NCBI GenBank assembly: GCA_905197685.1
Contig: CAJJZS010000001.1
Span: 1-64,000, forward strand
Reading direction: 5' to 3'
DNA from: an uncultured Oscillospiraceae bacterium
Lineage (GTDB): Bacteria > Bacillota > Clostridia > Oscillospirales > Ruminococcaceae
DNA: 64,000 nucleotides
The position numbers and the translations under genes were made by a program. Under the pieces are notes generated by a model. It did not search any database, was not told the DNA's origin, and worked only from the letters and a program-made list of their open reading frames with translations. Positions 7,542-16,491 of the stretch are shown here, piece by piece. Numbering within the stretch: position 1 is the stretch's first letter; every line of letters begins with the position of its first letter.

Positions 7542-8831
7542 ATGGATAAAGTAATTACCATCGCAGTAGCAGGCTACGGACTGAGAGGTCAGTGCTATTC
7601 TCAGTATACCCTTGAGCATCCGGAAAGCATGAAGGTAGTAGCGGTAGCGGATATTGTTCGGGAAAAGGTAGACGCAGCAAAAGAGCTGTTCCACCTGCCG
7701 GAAGAGATGTGCTTTGACAGCGCGGAAGAAATGCTCAAACAGCCGCAGCTGGCAGATTTGATGTTTATCTGCACTCAGGACAGACAGCACGTTCCGATGG
7801 CGCTGGAAGCTTTGGAGAGAGGCTACCATGTTATGACCGAAAAACCGATTTCACCGGATGTGGAAGAATGTATTCAGCTTCAAAGAAAGGCGCACGAGCT
7901 GGGCAAGGTTGTCACCGTATGCCATGTTCTGCGTTACAGCCCGTTCTATCAGAAGGTAAAAGAAGTGATGGAAAGCGGTCAGCTGGGAGAAATCAGAAAT
8001 ATTTCCGCGCATGAGGATGTCGGATACTTCCATCAGGCGCACAGCTTTGTCAGAGGAAACTGGAGAAATTCGATTGAAACAAGCCCGATGATTCTGGCAA
8101 AAAGCTGCCACGATATGGATTTGATTCAGTGGCTGATGGGTCAGAGATGCGAGCATATTTCCTCCTTTGGTTCGCTCAGTCACTTTAAAGCGGACAAAGC
8201 ACCGGAAGGTGCGACAGAATATTGTCTGGGTGGCTGCAAATGCAAGGAAGAGTGTCCGTATGATGCGGAAAAGATTTATATTACGAACAAGAAAACCGGC
8301 GTTCGGGACAATCACGGCGGCTGGCCATGCAATGCGCTGTGCGTAAACCCGACCGAAGAAAATGTATATGAAGCAATCAAGACAGGTCCTTACGGACGCT
8401 GCGTATACCACTGCGACAACGATGTTGTAGACCATGAAGTGGTAAATATGGAGTTTGAAAACGGCGCAACCGCAACCTTTACCATGACAGGCTTCACCAA
8501 AAATACCAGAAGAACAATCCGCGTGATGGGAACTTTGGGCGAACTGGAAGGCGACTGTGTAGAAGGTATCATCAAAGTAAAGGTATTCGGCAGAGAACAG
8601 GACGAGGTAATTGACGTTTCCAAATTGCTGGTAGGTCATGTCGGTCATGCGGGCGGAGATACCAGACTGGTGGACAATATCATTGATATTCTGCGCAGCG
8701 GTGACCTGCAAAACAACCTGACTTCGATTGATGCTTCGGTTCACAGCCATGTTATGGCAATGGCTGCCGAGGAATCCAGATTGAACCATGGCAAATCGGT
8801 CAGCATCAAGGAATTTGAAAGCAGATTTTAA
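7542..8831 (+). CDS. Gfo/Idh/MocA family NAD(P)-dependent oxidoreductase
   Basis: 429 residues. The N-terminal Rossmann motif (VAGYGLRGQ), the TEKPIS block with the conserved catalytic-region lysine, and CHDMDLIQWL place it in the Gfo/Idh/MocA family, whose members oxidise or reduce sugars, inositols and sugar acids. Between about residues 225 and 295 it carries a cysteine-rich insert (GGCKCKEECPYDAEKIY, GWPCNALC, YGRCVYHCD), seen in a Firmicutes subgroup; it may bind a metal or be structural. AAGGAGG precedes the ATG. It is monocistronic between a promoter and a terminator and has no sugar transporter next to it, so the substrate cannot be named. Confidence 0.87.
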   Translation: MDKVITIAVAGYGLRGQCYSQYTLEHPESMKVVAVADIVREKVDAAKELFHLPEEMCFDSAEEMLKQPQLADLMFICTQDRQHVPMALEALERGYHVMTEKPISPDVEECIQLQRKAHELGKVVTVCHVLRYSPFYQKVKEVMESGQLGEIRNISAHEDVGYFHQAHSFVRGNWRNSIETSPMILAKSCHDMDLIQWLMGQRCEHISSFGSLSHFKADKAPEGATEYCLGGCKCKEECPYDAEKIYITNKKTGVRDNHGGWPCNALCVNPTEENVYEAIKTGPYGRCVYHCDNDVVDHEVVNMEFENGATATFTMTGFTKNTRRTIRVMGTLGELEGDCVEGIIKVKVFGREQDEVIDVSKLLVGHVGHAGGDTRLVDNIIDILRSGDLQNNLTSIDASVHSHVMAMAAEESRLNHGKSVSIKEFESRF

Positions 8832-8884
8832 TTCGGAGCTTGAACGACAGGGACGCTTTTGATTGAAAGAAGCGGTTTCCCCAT

Positions 8885-8923
8885 AAAAGAAGGCTGTCAA
8901 ACAATGGGCGGTCTTCTTTTTTT
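8885..8923 (+). terminator. Terminator of the oxidoreductase gene
   Basis: Stem aaaagaaggctg/cggtcttctttt (8885-8896, 8909-8920) with continuing T run. Confidence 0.75.
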
Positions 8924-9091
8924 GTCTTTTTGTCCGCAGAAAGGGGGAATTTGGTTCATAAAAAGAAAAAATCGCTCAAAAACAATCAAAAAAGAAAGGG
9001 GAGAAGAAAGAGGGAATCATGATAATCTGCCGAAAAAGTTGAGGTTTGGCAAATTGTACGAAAAATAAAGGATAAAATCAGTGAATATTTT

Positions 9092-9118
9092 TGATTGATT
9101 TTGATTGAAAATGATTGA
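9092..9118 (+). promoter_or_regulatory. Three phased TGATTGA repeats, likely FruR operator
   Basis: TGATTGA occurs at 9092, 9102 and 9112, exactly 10 bp apart and so on one face of the helix; the third covers the -35 box. DeoR-family regulators bind such short direct repeats. A partial inverse copy (ATCAAATCAAAC) lies just after the -10 at 9142-9153. Confidence 0.7.
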
Positions 9119-9143
9119 TTTTTAGGAAACAGAGTGCTATAAT
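9115..9143 (+). promoter_or_regulatory. Promoter of the fru-pts operon
   Basis: TTGATT (9115-9120), 17 bp, TATAAT (9138-9143). Placed about 30 nt before fruR. Confidence 0.75.
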
Positions 9144-9175
9144 CAAATCAAACAAACAGGAAAGAAGGATTTGCG

Positions 9176-9928
9176 ATGTTGGCGGAAGAACGTCAGAGAA
9201 TGATACTGGAGCTTCTGGAAGAAAAAGGGGCGGTCAGCGTTGCAGAGCTGTGTCGGCAGACAGCGGCTTCGGAAGCGACCGTCCGCAGAGATCTCAACGA
9301 GCTGGACCGTCAGGGAAGGTTGAGTAAGGTACACGGCGGAGCGGTGCTTCCCGAGGAAGAATTTGACGGGCGGGAAAACGATATTCCCACCAAGTTAATG
9401 CTGTATGCCGAAGAAAAACGGCGGATTGCAAAATATGCGGCAGCGCAGGTAAAGGACGAGGACTTTGTTTTTATCGACGCAGGCAGCACTACGCTGGGAA
9501 TGGCAGATTTTTTGCAGCACAGCAAAGCAACCTTTGTGACAAACGGGATTGAATGTGCGGGGCGCTTGGCGCAGAAAGGTTTGCGCGTTTATCTGACAGG
9601 CGGTTTGTTAAAGCCGGTTACACAGGCGCTTGTGGGAGCGGCAGCGCTGGAATCGTTGAGGAAATATCACTTTACCAAAGCGTTTATCGGAACCAACGGA
9701 ATCAGCATAAAGCAGGGCTTTACCACCCCGGACACCGAGGAGGCGTTTATCAAGTCCACCGCAATCGAGCGGGCGTATGCCAAATATGTGTTGGCAGATT
9801 CCAGTAAGTTTGGCAAGATATCCGGCGTCAGCATCTGTCCGTTAGAACAGGCGCATATCCTGACCGATCGGGTTCCCGACCCGATTTATTTTGAAAAAAC
9901 GATGGTAGTTGAGGTGGAGCAGCCATGA
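9176..9928 (+). CDS. fruR: DeoR-family transcriptional repressor of the fructose operon
   Basis: 250 residues, the DeoR standard. Residues 1-57 form the winged helix-turn-helix (ERQRMILELLEEKGAVSVAEL, ASEATVRRDLNELDRQGRL, then KVHGGAV); the rest is the phosphosugar-sensing domain (FIDAGSTTLGMADFL, TNGIECAGRL, TGGLLKP, FIGTNGIS). In such operons the effector is usually fructose-1-phosphate. The gene is first in the operon and overlaps fruK by 4 bp (ATGA), so repressor and kinase are translationally coupled. The operator repeats over its own promoter imply autoregulation. Confidence 0.92.
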   Translation: MLAEERQRMILELLEEKGAVSVAELCRQTAASEATVRRDLNELDRQGRLSKVHGGAVLPEEEFDGRENDIPTKLMLYAEEKRRIAKYAAAQVKDEDFVFIDAGSTTLGMADFLQHSKATFVTNGIECAGRLAQKGLRVYLTGGLLKPVTQALVGAAALESLRKYHFTKAFIGTNGISIKQGFTTPDTEEAFIKSTAIERAYAKYVLADSSKFGKISGVSICPLEQAHILTDRVPDPIYFEKTMVVEVEQP

Positions 9929-10827
9929 TTTATACCGTAACCTTAAACCCGGCGCTGGATTATGTGGTTTGTGTGCCGCAGCTTGCATTGGGGCAGGTCA
10001 ACCGAACCGAAAAGGAAGAACTTCAATTCGGCGGAAAGGGAATCAATGTTTCGGTCATGCTCAGCCGACTTTCTGTCCCGAACTGCGCGTTAGGGTTTAT
10101 TGCGGGATTTACCGGAAAAGCGTTGGAGGAGGAATTGAGAAAGAATCGAATCTACACCGATTTTATCTGCTTGAAAGAGGGTTTGACCCGAATCAACCTC
10201 AAAATGAAGGCGCAGCAGGAAACCGAAATCAACGCCAAAGGTCCCAAAATCCAAGAGAGCGATATCGAACTCTTGTTTCAAAAATTGGAACAATTAAAAC
10301 AGGGCGATATTCTGGTGCTGGCGGGCAGCGTTCCGATGGGTGTGCCGCAAAATATTTATGAGAAAATGATGAAAAAGGTATCAGGAAAAGGCGTTTTTAC
10401 CGTAGTGGATACCAACGGAGGATTATTGAGCAGCGTTTTGAAGGAGCAGCCCTTTTTAATCAAACCCAATCAGATTGAATTGGGCGAATTATTGGGCAAA
10501 ACCTTGAAAACGCCGCAGGAAGTAGAGGAAGGGGCGCGCGCCCTTCAAAAAAAAGGCGCGAGAAATGTTTTGGTTTCGATGGCAGGCGCAGGAGCGATGT
10601 TGCTGGACGAAAACGGAAAGCTGCATCATCTCGGGGCGCCGAAAGGTGTAGTAAAAAATTCTGTGGGAGCGGGCGACTCGATGGTTGCAGGCTTTTTGGC
10701 AGGATACCTGCAAAGCGGGGATTATCAAACGGCTTTGCGGATGGGAACGGCGGCAGGAAGCGCAACGGCGTTTTCCTACGGTTTGGCGCAGAAGGATGAG
10801 GTGCTGTCGCTGTTTCGTGTGTTATAA
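9925..10827 (+). CDS. fruK: 1-phosphofructokinase
   Basis: 300 residues of the PfkB/ribokinase superfamily. It phosphorylates fructose-1-phosphate, the product of the fructose PTS, to fructose-1,6-bisphosphate. Motifs: YTVTLNPALDYVV at the start, FGGKGINVS (substrate loop) near residue 37, and NSVGAGDSMVAGFLAG near residue 245 with the catalytic Asp. The ATG lies inside the fruR stop (4-bp overlap) and the next gene follows after 17 bp. Tagatose-6-phosphate kinase is the main alternative for this fold; the fructose IIABC gene next door favours FruK. Confidence 0.93.
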   Translation: MIYTVTLNPALDYVVCVPQLALGQVNRTEKEELQFGGKGINVSVMLSRLSVPNCALGFIAGFTGKALEEELRKNRIYTDFICLKEGLTRINLKMKAQQETEINAKGPKIQESDIELLFQKLEQLKQGDILVLAGSVPMGVPQNIYEKMMKKVSGKGVFTVVDTNGGLLSSVLKEQPFLIKPNQIELGELLGKTLKTPQEVEEGARALQKKGARNVLVSMAGAGAMLLDENGKLHHLGAPKGVVKNSVGAGDSMVAGFLAGYLQSGDYQTALRMGTAAGSATAFSYGLAQKDEVLSLFRVL

Positions 10828-10844
10828 AAAAGGAGGAATTTGCT

Positions 10845-12758
10845 GTGAGAATAGTTGATTTGCTCAGCAGAGAACGGATAGAATTGGGCGCGTCTGCGCA
10901 GAACAAGCAGGAAGTAATAGAAAAAATGGTGGAGCTTCAGGCAAAAAGCGGCGCACTAAAGGATAAAGAGGAATACCGAAAAGCAATCGAACAGAGGGAA
11001 AATCTTGGCAGCACCGCAATAGAAGCCGGAATTGCCGTACCTCATGCAAAATCTCAAAGCGTGGCTTTTCCGTCGTTGTGCGCGATGACCCTGCAAAACG
11101 CGGTAGACTACGATGCGCCGGACAATCAGCCCTGCGATTTGTTTTTTATGATTGCGGCGCCGACAGACGGGGAGCTGCATCTGGAGATCTTATCCCGACT
11201 GATGACCCTGATGATGAATCCTGCATTTACCGAATCGCTGCGTAAAGCAGGGAGTCCGGAAGAATTTTTACAGATAATCGACCGCTTTGAACAGGAAAAA
11301 TACAAAAATGAAGCAAAAGAAGCGGAGCAGACAGGCTATCGGGTGTTGGCTGTTACCGCTTGTCCGACCGGGATTGCCCACACTTATCTGGCAGCGGAAG
11401 CGTTGGAAAAGGCGGGCAGAGAGATGGGAATTTCCGTCAAGGTGGAAACCAACGGCAGCGCGGGAGTAAAAAACAGGCTGACCGAACAGGAAATTGAGCA
11501 GGCAGACGGTATTATTGTAGCGGCGGACCGAAATGTGGAAACTGCCCGCTTTGCAGGAAAAAAGGTTTTGTTTGTCCCCGTTTCGGACGGAATCCACAAA
11601 GCGACCGAGCTGATTGAAAAGATTGAACAGGGCAAGGTGCCGATATATCGGCACAAGCAGGAGGAAAACACCCCGATTGAAACCGAACCGCAAAAGGAAG
11701 GAATCGGCAGACAGCTTTACAAGCACCTGATGAGCGGCATCAACCATATGCTTCCGTTTGTCATCGGCGGCGGTATTTTGATGGCGATTGCCTTTCTGTT
11801 GGACGATTATTCCATCAATCCGGCAAACTTTGGAATGAACACGCCGGTTGCCGCATTCTTTAAGACGGTGGGCAGTATTGCGTTTGACTTTATGCTTCCG
11901 ATTCTGGCAGGATATATCGCGTACAGTATTGCAGATGTTCCGGCGCTTGCGGTCGGTGTGGTCGGCGGATATTTGGCAAAGGTGGGCAACTCGTTTGCCA
12001 ATATCACAGGCGAAGGAGCGGTTTCGGGCGGATTTTTGGCAGCCTTGCTGGCAGGTTTTGCCGCAGGATATCTGGTTTTGCTGATTCAAAAGGCGGCTTC
12101 TTTCCTGCCGAAGAGTCTGGAAGGCATCAAGCCGGTGCTGATTTATCCGTTGTCCGGTATTTTGCTGATTGGTGTGTTTATGTTTGCGGTAAATCCTGCG
12201 ATGGCAGCGCTTAACAATGCAATCATCGGATTTTTAAACTCGATGGGCGGCAGCAGCAAGGTTTTGCTCGGCTGCATTGTGGGGGCGATGATGAGCATCG
12301 ACATGGGCGGACCGTGCAATAAGGCGGCTTATGTTTTTGCAACGGCGTCGGTGGCTTCGGGCAATTATGAGGTTATGGCGGCGGTTATGCTGGGCGGTAT
12401 GATTCCTCCCCTTGCCGTAGCACTGGCAAGCACCGTCTTCAAAAATAAATTTACCGAGGAAGAAAGAAAATCGGGAATTGCAAACTATGTTATGGGACTG
12501 TGCTTTATCACCGAGGGTGTGATTCCGTTTGCAGCGGCAGACCCGCTTCGCGTGATTCCTTCCTGTGTGGCAGGTTCGGCGGTAGCGGGCGGTTTGTCGA
12601 TGCTGTTCGGCTGCACATTAAGGGCGCCGCACGGCGGAATCTTCGTGTTCCCGGTTGTGGGAAATGTGCTGGGTTACGTGATTGCACTGGCGGCAGGCTC
12701 GCTTGTGGGAATGTTGCTGCTTGGAATTTTAAAGAAAAATAAAGCGCAGACAGAATAA
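10845..12758 (+). CDS. fruA: Fructose-specific PTS permease, IIA-IIB-IIC fusion
   Basis: 637 residues in the order IIA (1-150), IIB (about 165-260), IIC (about 285-630). The IIA phospho-acceptor His67 sits in GIAVPHAKS; the IIB Cys173 in VTACPTGIAHTYLAAEAL, the P-loop of fructose IIB domains. The IIC part opens with LMSGINHMLPFVIGGGILMA and has the expected hydrophobic segments. It imports fructose as fructose-1-phosphate. Translation starts at GTG 10845, 8 bp after AGGAGG. Phosphate is supplied by HPr and Enzyme I encoded immediately downstream. Related IIABC proteins can transport mannose; fruK supports fructose. Confidence 0.94.
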   Translation: MRIVDLLSRERIELGASAQNKQEVIEKMVELQAKSGALKDKEEYRKAIEQRENLGSTAIEAGIAVPHAKSQSVAFPSLCAMTLQNAVDYDAPDNQPCDLFFMIAAPTDGELHLEILSRLMTLMMNPAFTESLRKAGSPEEFLQIIDRFEQEKYKNEAKEAEQTGYRVLAVTACPTGIAHTYLAAEALEKAGREMGISVKVETNGSAGVKNRLTEQEIEQADGIIVAADRNVETARFAGKKVLFVPVSDGIHKATELIEKIEQGKVPIYRHKQEENTPIETEPQKEGIGRQLYKHLMSGINHMLPFVIGGGILMAIAFLLDDYSINPANFGMNTPVAAFFKTVGSIAFDFMLPILAGYIAYSIADVPALAVGVVGGYLAKVGNSFANITGEGAVSGGFLAALLAGFAAGYLVLLIQKAASFLPKSLEGIKPVLIYPLSGILLIGVFMFAVNPAMAALNNAIIGFLNSMGGSSKVLLGCIVGAMMSIDMGGPCNKAAYVFATASVASGNYEVMAAVMLGGMIPPLAVALASTVFKNKFTEEERKSGIANYVMGLCFITEGVIPFAAADPLRVIPSCVAGSAVAGGLSMLFGCTLRAPHGGIFVFPVVGNVLGYVIALAAGSLVGMLLLGILKKNKAQTE

Positions 12759-12790
12759 GAAAGACTGAATTTTAGGAAGGGGAAAATTTT

Positions 12791-13054
12791 ATGGTATCCG
12801 CAACAACAAAAATAGTCAATCCGATGGGACTGCATATGCGTCCGGCTCAAATTTTTGTAAAGGAAATGATGTCATTCGGCTGCGATGTCAGCGTGGTGTA
12901 TCAGGGAAAAAGCATCAACGCAAAAAGCATTATGAGTTTGATGGCTGCCTGTATTAAGCAAGGCAGCGAGATTGAAATTGTGTGCAGCGGGGAAAACGAG
13001 CAGGACTGCCTGAAAGCGGCGGTTGCTCTGATTGAATCCGGTTTGGGAGAATAG
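12791..13054 (+). CDS. ptsH: Phosphocarrier protein HPr
   Basis: 87 residues, normal size. It carries phosphate from Enzyme I to IIA domains on His15 (MGLHMRPA). Ser46 (AKSIMSLM) is the residue phosphorylated by HPr kinase in low-GC Gram-positives, and its presence suggests that CcpA/HPr-Ser-P catabolite control operates. A GGAAGGGGA ribosome site precedes the ATG. Its place between fruA and ptsI makes the cluster a self-sufficient PTS. Confidence 0.95.
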   Translation: MVSATTKIVNPMGLHMRPAQIFVKEMMSFGCDVSVVYQGKSINAKSIMSLMAACIKQGSEIEIVCSGENEQDCLKAAVALIESGLGE

Positions 13055-13080
13055 GATTTTCCGAAAGGGGAGAAAAAGCA

Positions 13081-14799
13081 GTGAGCGAGATGTTACACGG
13101 AATCGCAGCATCTTTCGGAATCGGAATGGGAAAGGTTGTCTGCATTGAGGAGCAGAACACCGACTACTCCCATGTGGTTTATCAGGGCTGCGAGCAGGAA
13201 CATAAGCGGCTGGAAACGGCGCTTGCAGTTTTTGAAGAACAAACCCGACAGATGGCAGACGAGGTTCGGCGCAAGGCAGGGGAAAAGGAAGCGGAAATTT
13301 TGCAGGGGCAGATTATGATGCTCAACGATCCGCTTTTGTTACAGGAAATGCAGGAACGGATTGATCTGGGCAGCTGCGCAGAAGCAGCAACGGACGCTGT
13401 TTGCTCCTACTATGCGGCGTTGTTTGAAAGCATGGACGATGAGATGATGAAGCAGCGTTCGACCGATATTCGTGATATTCGCGACCGTATGCTTGGGATT
13501 CTGCTCAATCGACCGGTTAAGAGAATCTCTTCCCTGCCCAAAGGGACGGTGCTTGCGGCAAAGGATTTAACCCCATCGATGACAGTCGGACTGGATAAAG
13601 AAGCAATCAGCGCGATTGTTACCGAAATCGGCGGAAAAACCGCTCATTCTGCCATTTTGGCAAGGGCATTGGAAATTCCGGCAGTGTTGGGAATTGAAAA
13701 TGCGATGAATTTCTTACAAGACGGGCAATTTGTGGTTGTGGACGGAGAAAAAGGAACGGTTGAGCTTTCTCCCGATACAAACACCGTAACGCGTTACCAA
13801 GCGCTGCAAGCGCAGCAGAAAGAAAGCAAAAAGCAGCTGGAAGAATACCGAAACCGACCGACCGCAGACGCGGACGGAAAGCAATACCGGCTGTATGCCA
13901 ATATCGGCACTCCGGAGCAGGCAAATTTGGCTTTGGAACAGACAGCGGAAGGAATCGGCTTGTTCCGCACCGAATTTTTGTTTATGGACCGCGACCGAGT
14001 TCCCTCCGAAGAGGAGCAGATGCAGGCATATTTGCAGGTGTCGCGAATCATGAAGGGCAAAGAAGTGATTATCCGCACACTGGATGTCGGCGGGGATAAA
14101 GAAATCCCCTACCTTCATATGGAGCGGGAGCAAAATCCGTTTTTGGGTTGGCGCGCCATCCGCTACTGTCTGGAAGAAAGCGAGCTGTTCCAAATTCAGC
14201 TGCGCGCTTTGCTGCGGGCAGGGGCGGAAAACCGCAATATCAAAATTATGCTTCCGCTTGTCACCGGTTTGGAGGAATTGGAGGCGGCAAAACGGCTGTT
14301 GGAGCAGTGCAAAGAACAGTGCAAGGCGCAGGGACAGCCGTATGACGAAACAATTTCTCTGGGTGTGATGATTGAAACGCCGGCAGCTGCGCTGACTGCC
14401 GACCTGTTTGCCGAACAGGCAGACTTTTTCAGCATCGGAACCAACGATTTAACCCAGTATACAATGGCGGTTGACCGCGGAAATGCCAAGGTAGAAAAGC
14501 TGTACACCGTGTTTCATCCGGCGGTACTCAGAAGTATCCGCACAGTAATCAAAGCGGCGAAACAGCGGGGAATCCCTGTCGGAATGTGCGGGGAATCGGC
14601 AGCGGACGAACGGCTGATTCCGCTGCTGCTCAGCTTTGGTCTGGATGAATTCAGCGTAAGCCCATCTTCTGTCTTGCAGACCAGAAAAAATATTGCAAGA
14701 TGGAACGCAGAACAGCAGGCGCAGCTGGAGCGGCGGGTAATGCAGGCAAAGACGGCAGCGCAGGTACAGCAGATTTTATCTGAGTTTTTTACAAATTGA
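13081..14799 (+). CDS. ptsI: PTS Enzyme I (phosphoenolpyruvate-protein phosphotransferase)
   Basis: 572 residues, full length. It takes phosphate from PEP and passes it to HPr. The active His189 lies in GGKTAHSAILAR; the PEP site shows LFRTEFLFMDRD, RTLDVGGDKEIPYL, MIETPAAAL and FFSIGTNDLTQYTMAVDR; the proton-donor Cys503 lies in VGMCGESAADE. All canonical residues are present, unlike the paralog at 19081. The start is GTG 13081, 8 bp after GGGGAG; an ATG 9 bp further in is an alternative. It is the last gene of the fru operon and is followed by a strong terminator. Confidence 0.95.
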   Translation: MSEMLHGIAASFGIGMGKVVCIEEQNTDYSHVVYQGCEQEHKRLETALAVFEEQTRQMADEVRRKAGEKEAEILQGQIMMLNDPLLLQEMQERIDLGSCAEAATDAVCSYYAALFESMDDEMMKQRSTDIRDIRDRMLGILLNRPVKRISSLPKGTVLAAKDLTPSMTVGLDKEAISAIVTEIGGKTAHSAILARALEIPAVLGIENAMNFLQDGQFVVVDGEKGTVELSPDTNTVTRYQALQAQQKESKKQLEEYRNRPTADADGKQYRLYANIGTPEQANLALEQTAEGIGLFRTEFLFMDRDRVPSEEEQMQAYLQVSRIMKGKEVIIRTLDVGGDKEIPYLHMEREQNPFLGWRAIRYCLEESELFQIQLRALLRAGAENRNIKIMLPLVTGLEELEAAKRLLEQCKEQCKAQGQPYDETISLGVMIETPAAALTADLFAEQADFFSIGTNDLTQYTMAVDRGNAKVEKLYTVFHPAVLRSIRTVIKAAKQRGIPVGMCGESAADERLIPLLLSFGLDEFSVSPSSVLQTRKNIARWNAEQQAQLERRVMQAKTAAQVQQILSEFFTN

Positions 14800-14848
14800 T
14801 TTTTTCTTTTCTTTTGGATATAATCCCTTTTTCTCTCTATGACGAAAT

Positions 14849-14890
14849 CAAACGGAGGCAGCTTTCGGGCTGTCTCCGTTTGGTTTTGCT
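14849..14890 (+). terminator. Terminator of the fru-pts operon
   Basis: Stem caaacggaggcagc/gctgtctccgtttg (14849-14862, 14869-14882) followed by GGTTTTG. Confidence 0.85.
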
Positions 14891-14941
14891 TGACTTTTTT
14901 GCGGAAATCGGGTATTCTGTAATTAGGTTAGCATATGCTAA
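14890..14941 (+). promoter_or_regulatory. Promoter of the ZIP gene with metal-type operator palindrome
   Basis: TTGACT (14890-14895), 17 bp, TATTCT (14913-14918). The perfect palindrome TTAGCATATGCTAA (14928-14941) covers the expected start site. A near copy sits in the same position at feoAB. It resembles DtxR/IdeR/MntR-type sites (TTAGGTTAGCCTAACCTAA class). Confidence 0.65.
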
Positions 14942-14967
14942 TTTAAAGAAAAAAGGGGGTTGTCGAA

Positions 14968-15759
14968 ATGACACAAACAACACTATGGTATCTTTTGGGA
15001 ACAGGATTTCCGTTTTTAATGACAGCATTGGGCGCAGCGGCAGTGTTTTTCTTCCGCAAACAGGTTCGCGCGCAGATTCAAAAAATTTTTCTCGGATTTG
15101 CCGCAGGGGTGATGATTGCGGCAAGTGTTTGGAGTTTACTGATTCCGGCGATGGAACAGGCAGCGCAGATGGGGCAAAAAGAATGGCTGCCTGCGGCGGG
15201 CGGTTTTGTGCTTGGGATTGCGTTTTTGATGTTGCTGGACAGCCTGATTCCTCATCTGCACCCGCAGACAAAGCGGCAGGAGGGAGTATCGGCGCAGTGG
15301 AAACGAAGCACCATGCTGATGACGGCAGTTACTTTGCACAATATTCCCGAAGGCATGGCGGTTGGTTTGGCATTTGCATTAGCGGCTCAACAGGAAAATC
15401 TTGTCGGATACAGCGCGGCATTGGCGCTTGCGATAGGGATGGGAATTCAAAATTTTCCGGAAGGGGCAGCGATTTCTCTCCCTTTGCATCAAGAAGGACT
15501 TTCCCGCACAAAGAGCTTTGTTTATGGCGCTCTGTCCGGAGCGGTGGAGCCGATTTTCGGGATCGCGGCGGTTGTTCTTGCGGGGCAGATTCAGCCGCTG
15601 ATGCCGTGGATGCTCTCCTTTGCGGCGGGCGCAATGATGTATGTTGTGGTGGAAGAACTGATTCCCGAAGCAAAGCTGGGGGAACATTCCAATGTCGGTA
15701 CGCTGGGGGTAATGGGCGGATTTTTACTGATGATGGTATTGGATGTTGCGCTCGGATAG
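14968..15759 (+). CDS. ZIP family metal transporter
   Basis: 263 residues, eight hydrophobic helices. The family metal-binding motifs are clear: TLHNIPEGMAVGLAFAL (helix 4) and NFPEGAAISLPLHQEG (helix 5), both with conserved Pro-Glu-Gly. The variable loop after helix 3 carries IPHLHPQ, a short His motif. Family members (ZupT, GufA) import Zn2+, Fe2+ or Mn2+. GGGGG lies 8 bp before the ATG. The operator shared with feoAB suggests regulation by iron or manganese, which favours Fe2+/Mn2+ uptake over Zn2+ (inference). Confidence 0.9.
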   Translation: MTQTTLWYLLGTGFPFLMTALGAAAVFFFRKQVRAQIQKIFLGFAAGVMIAASVWSLLIPAMEQAAQMGQKEWLPAAGGFVLGIAFLMLLDSLIPHLHPQTKRQEGVSAQWKRSTMLMTAVTLHNIPEGMAVGLAFALAAQQENLVGYSAALALAIGMGIQNFPEGAAISLPLHQEGLSRTKSFVYGALSGAVEPIFGIAAVVLAGQIQPLMPWMLSFAAGAMMYVVVEELIPEAKLGEHSNVGTLGVMGGFLLMMVLDVALG

Positions 15760-15770
15760 ACAGATAAGGC

Positions 15771-15798
15771 TTGACAACAGCGATAAAACAGCTATGAT
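15771..15798 (+). promoter_or_regulatory. Promoter of the DUF1638-type gene
   Basis: TTGACA (15771-15776), 16 bp, TATGAT (15793-15798). Confidence 0.7.
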
Positions 15799-15833
15799 AA
15801 GGGGTAGGAAAAACAAAAAAGGAGAAAAACAAC

Positions 15834-16490
15834 ATGAACAGTATTGTACTTGTCTGCCCCACTGTCGAAAAAGAACTGATGCAATCGGTGAAGCAAACAG
15901 GATTTACCGGGGAAATTTGTTTTCTTCCCAAATATCTGCACAATGACCCAAACAAAATGAGGCAGTATCTTCAGGAAAAGATAGACCGCTTACAGCAGAT
16001 CGACGAGGCGCTGCTTTGTGTTTCCGGCTGCGGCGGCAGCACAATCGGGTTAAAGGCAACAAGCGCAAAATTAGTAATTCCGCGCTGTCGGGATTGTGTG
16101 GATTTGCTGCTTTCCACAGGAGAAAACTGCGAGATTAAGCGGCAGGAACGGGGAATCTTTTTGACGGAAGGCTGGATGAATCTGATGAAAAATTCGGCGA
16201 TGAGCTTAGAACGAATGACGCAGAATCTGGGCAGAGAAAAGGCAGAACAAACTCTGCGAAAAATTTATACCGGGTTTCACAGTTTTTATCTGATTGAAAC
16301 GGGAACCTATGACACTCAGCCGGTCAGAGATTATATTTTACCCTTAGTTCAGACAGTGGGCGGCACGATAGAAAGCACGGTAGGAGAATATTCTCTGATA
16401 AAAAAGCTGCTCAGCAGGGAATGGGAAGAACATTTTCTGATTGTGCCAAAAGGGGAGAGCGTTACAACGGAAAATTTTTGTCAAAAGTAA
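15834..16490 (+). CDS. DUF1638-type protein of unknown function
   Basis: 218 residues, soluble. The block GCGGSTIGLKATSAKLVIPRC followed by DCVDLLL and the FLTEGW stretch match my recollection of the DUF1638 family, found in methanogens and clostridia, often near corrinoid-dependent methyl-transfer genes. No corrinoid gene is present here. Cysteines at the GCGG and RCRDC motifs could bind a metal. AAGGAG precedes the ATG at 15834. It has its own promoter and terminator. Function unknown; family assignment is from memory of the motif. Confidence 0.75.
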   Translation: MNSIVLVCPTVEKELMQSVKQTGFTGEICFLPKYLHNDPNKMRQYLQEKIDRLQQIDEALLCVSGCGGSTIGLKATSAKLVIPRCRDCVDLLLSTGENCEIKRQERGIFLTEGWMNLMKNSAMSLERMTQNLGREKAEQTLRKIYTGFHSFYLIETGTYDTQPVRDYILPLVQTVGGTIESTVGEYSLIKKLLSREWEEHFLIVPKGESVTTENFCQK

Positions 16491-16491
16491 A

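Noticed and set aside
7851..8900. 349-codon frame antisense to the Gfo/Idh/MocA gene
   Set aside because: Shadow of a well-supported gene; no start signals.
14796..15767. 323-codon frame overlapping the ZIP gene in another frame
   Set aside because: The ZIP frame has the conserved metal motifs and ribosome site; the other product is Gly/Arg/Cys-rich noise.
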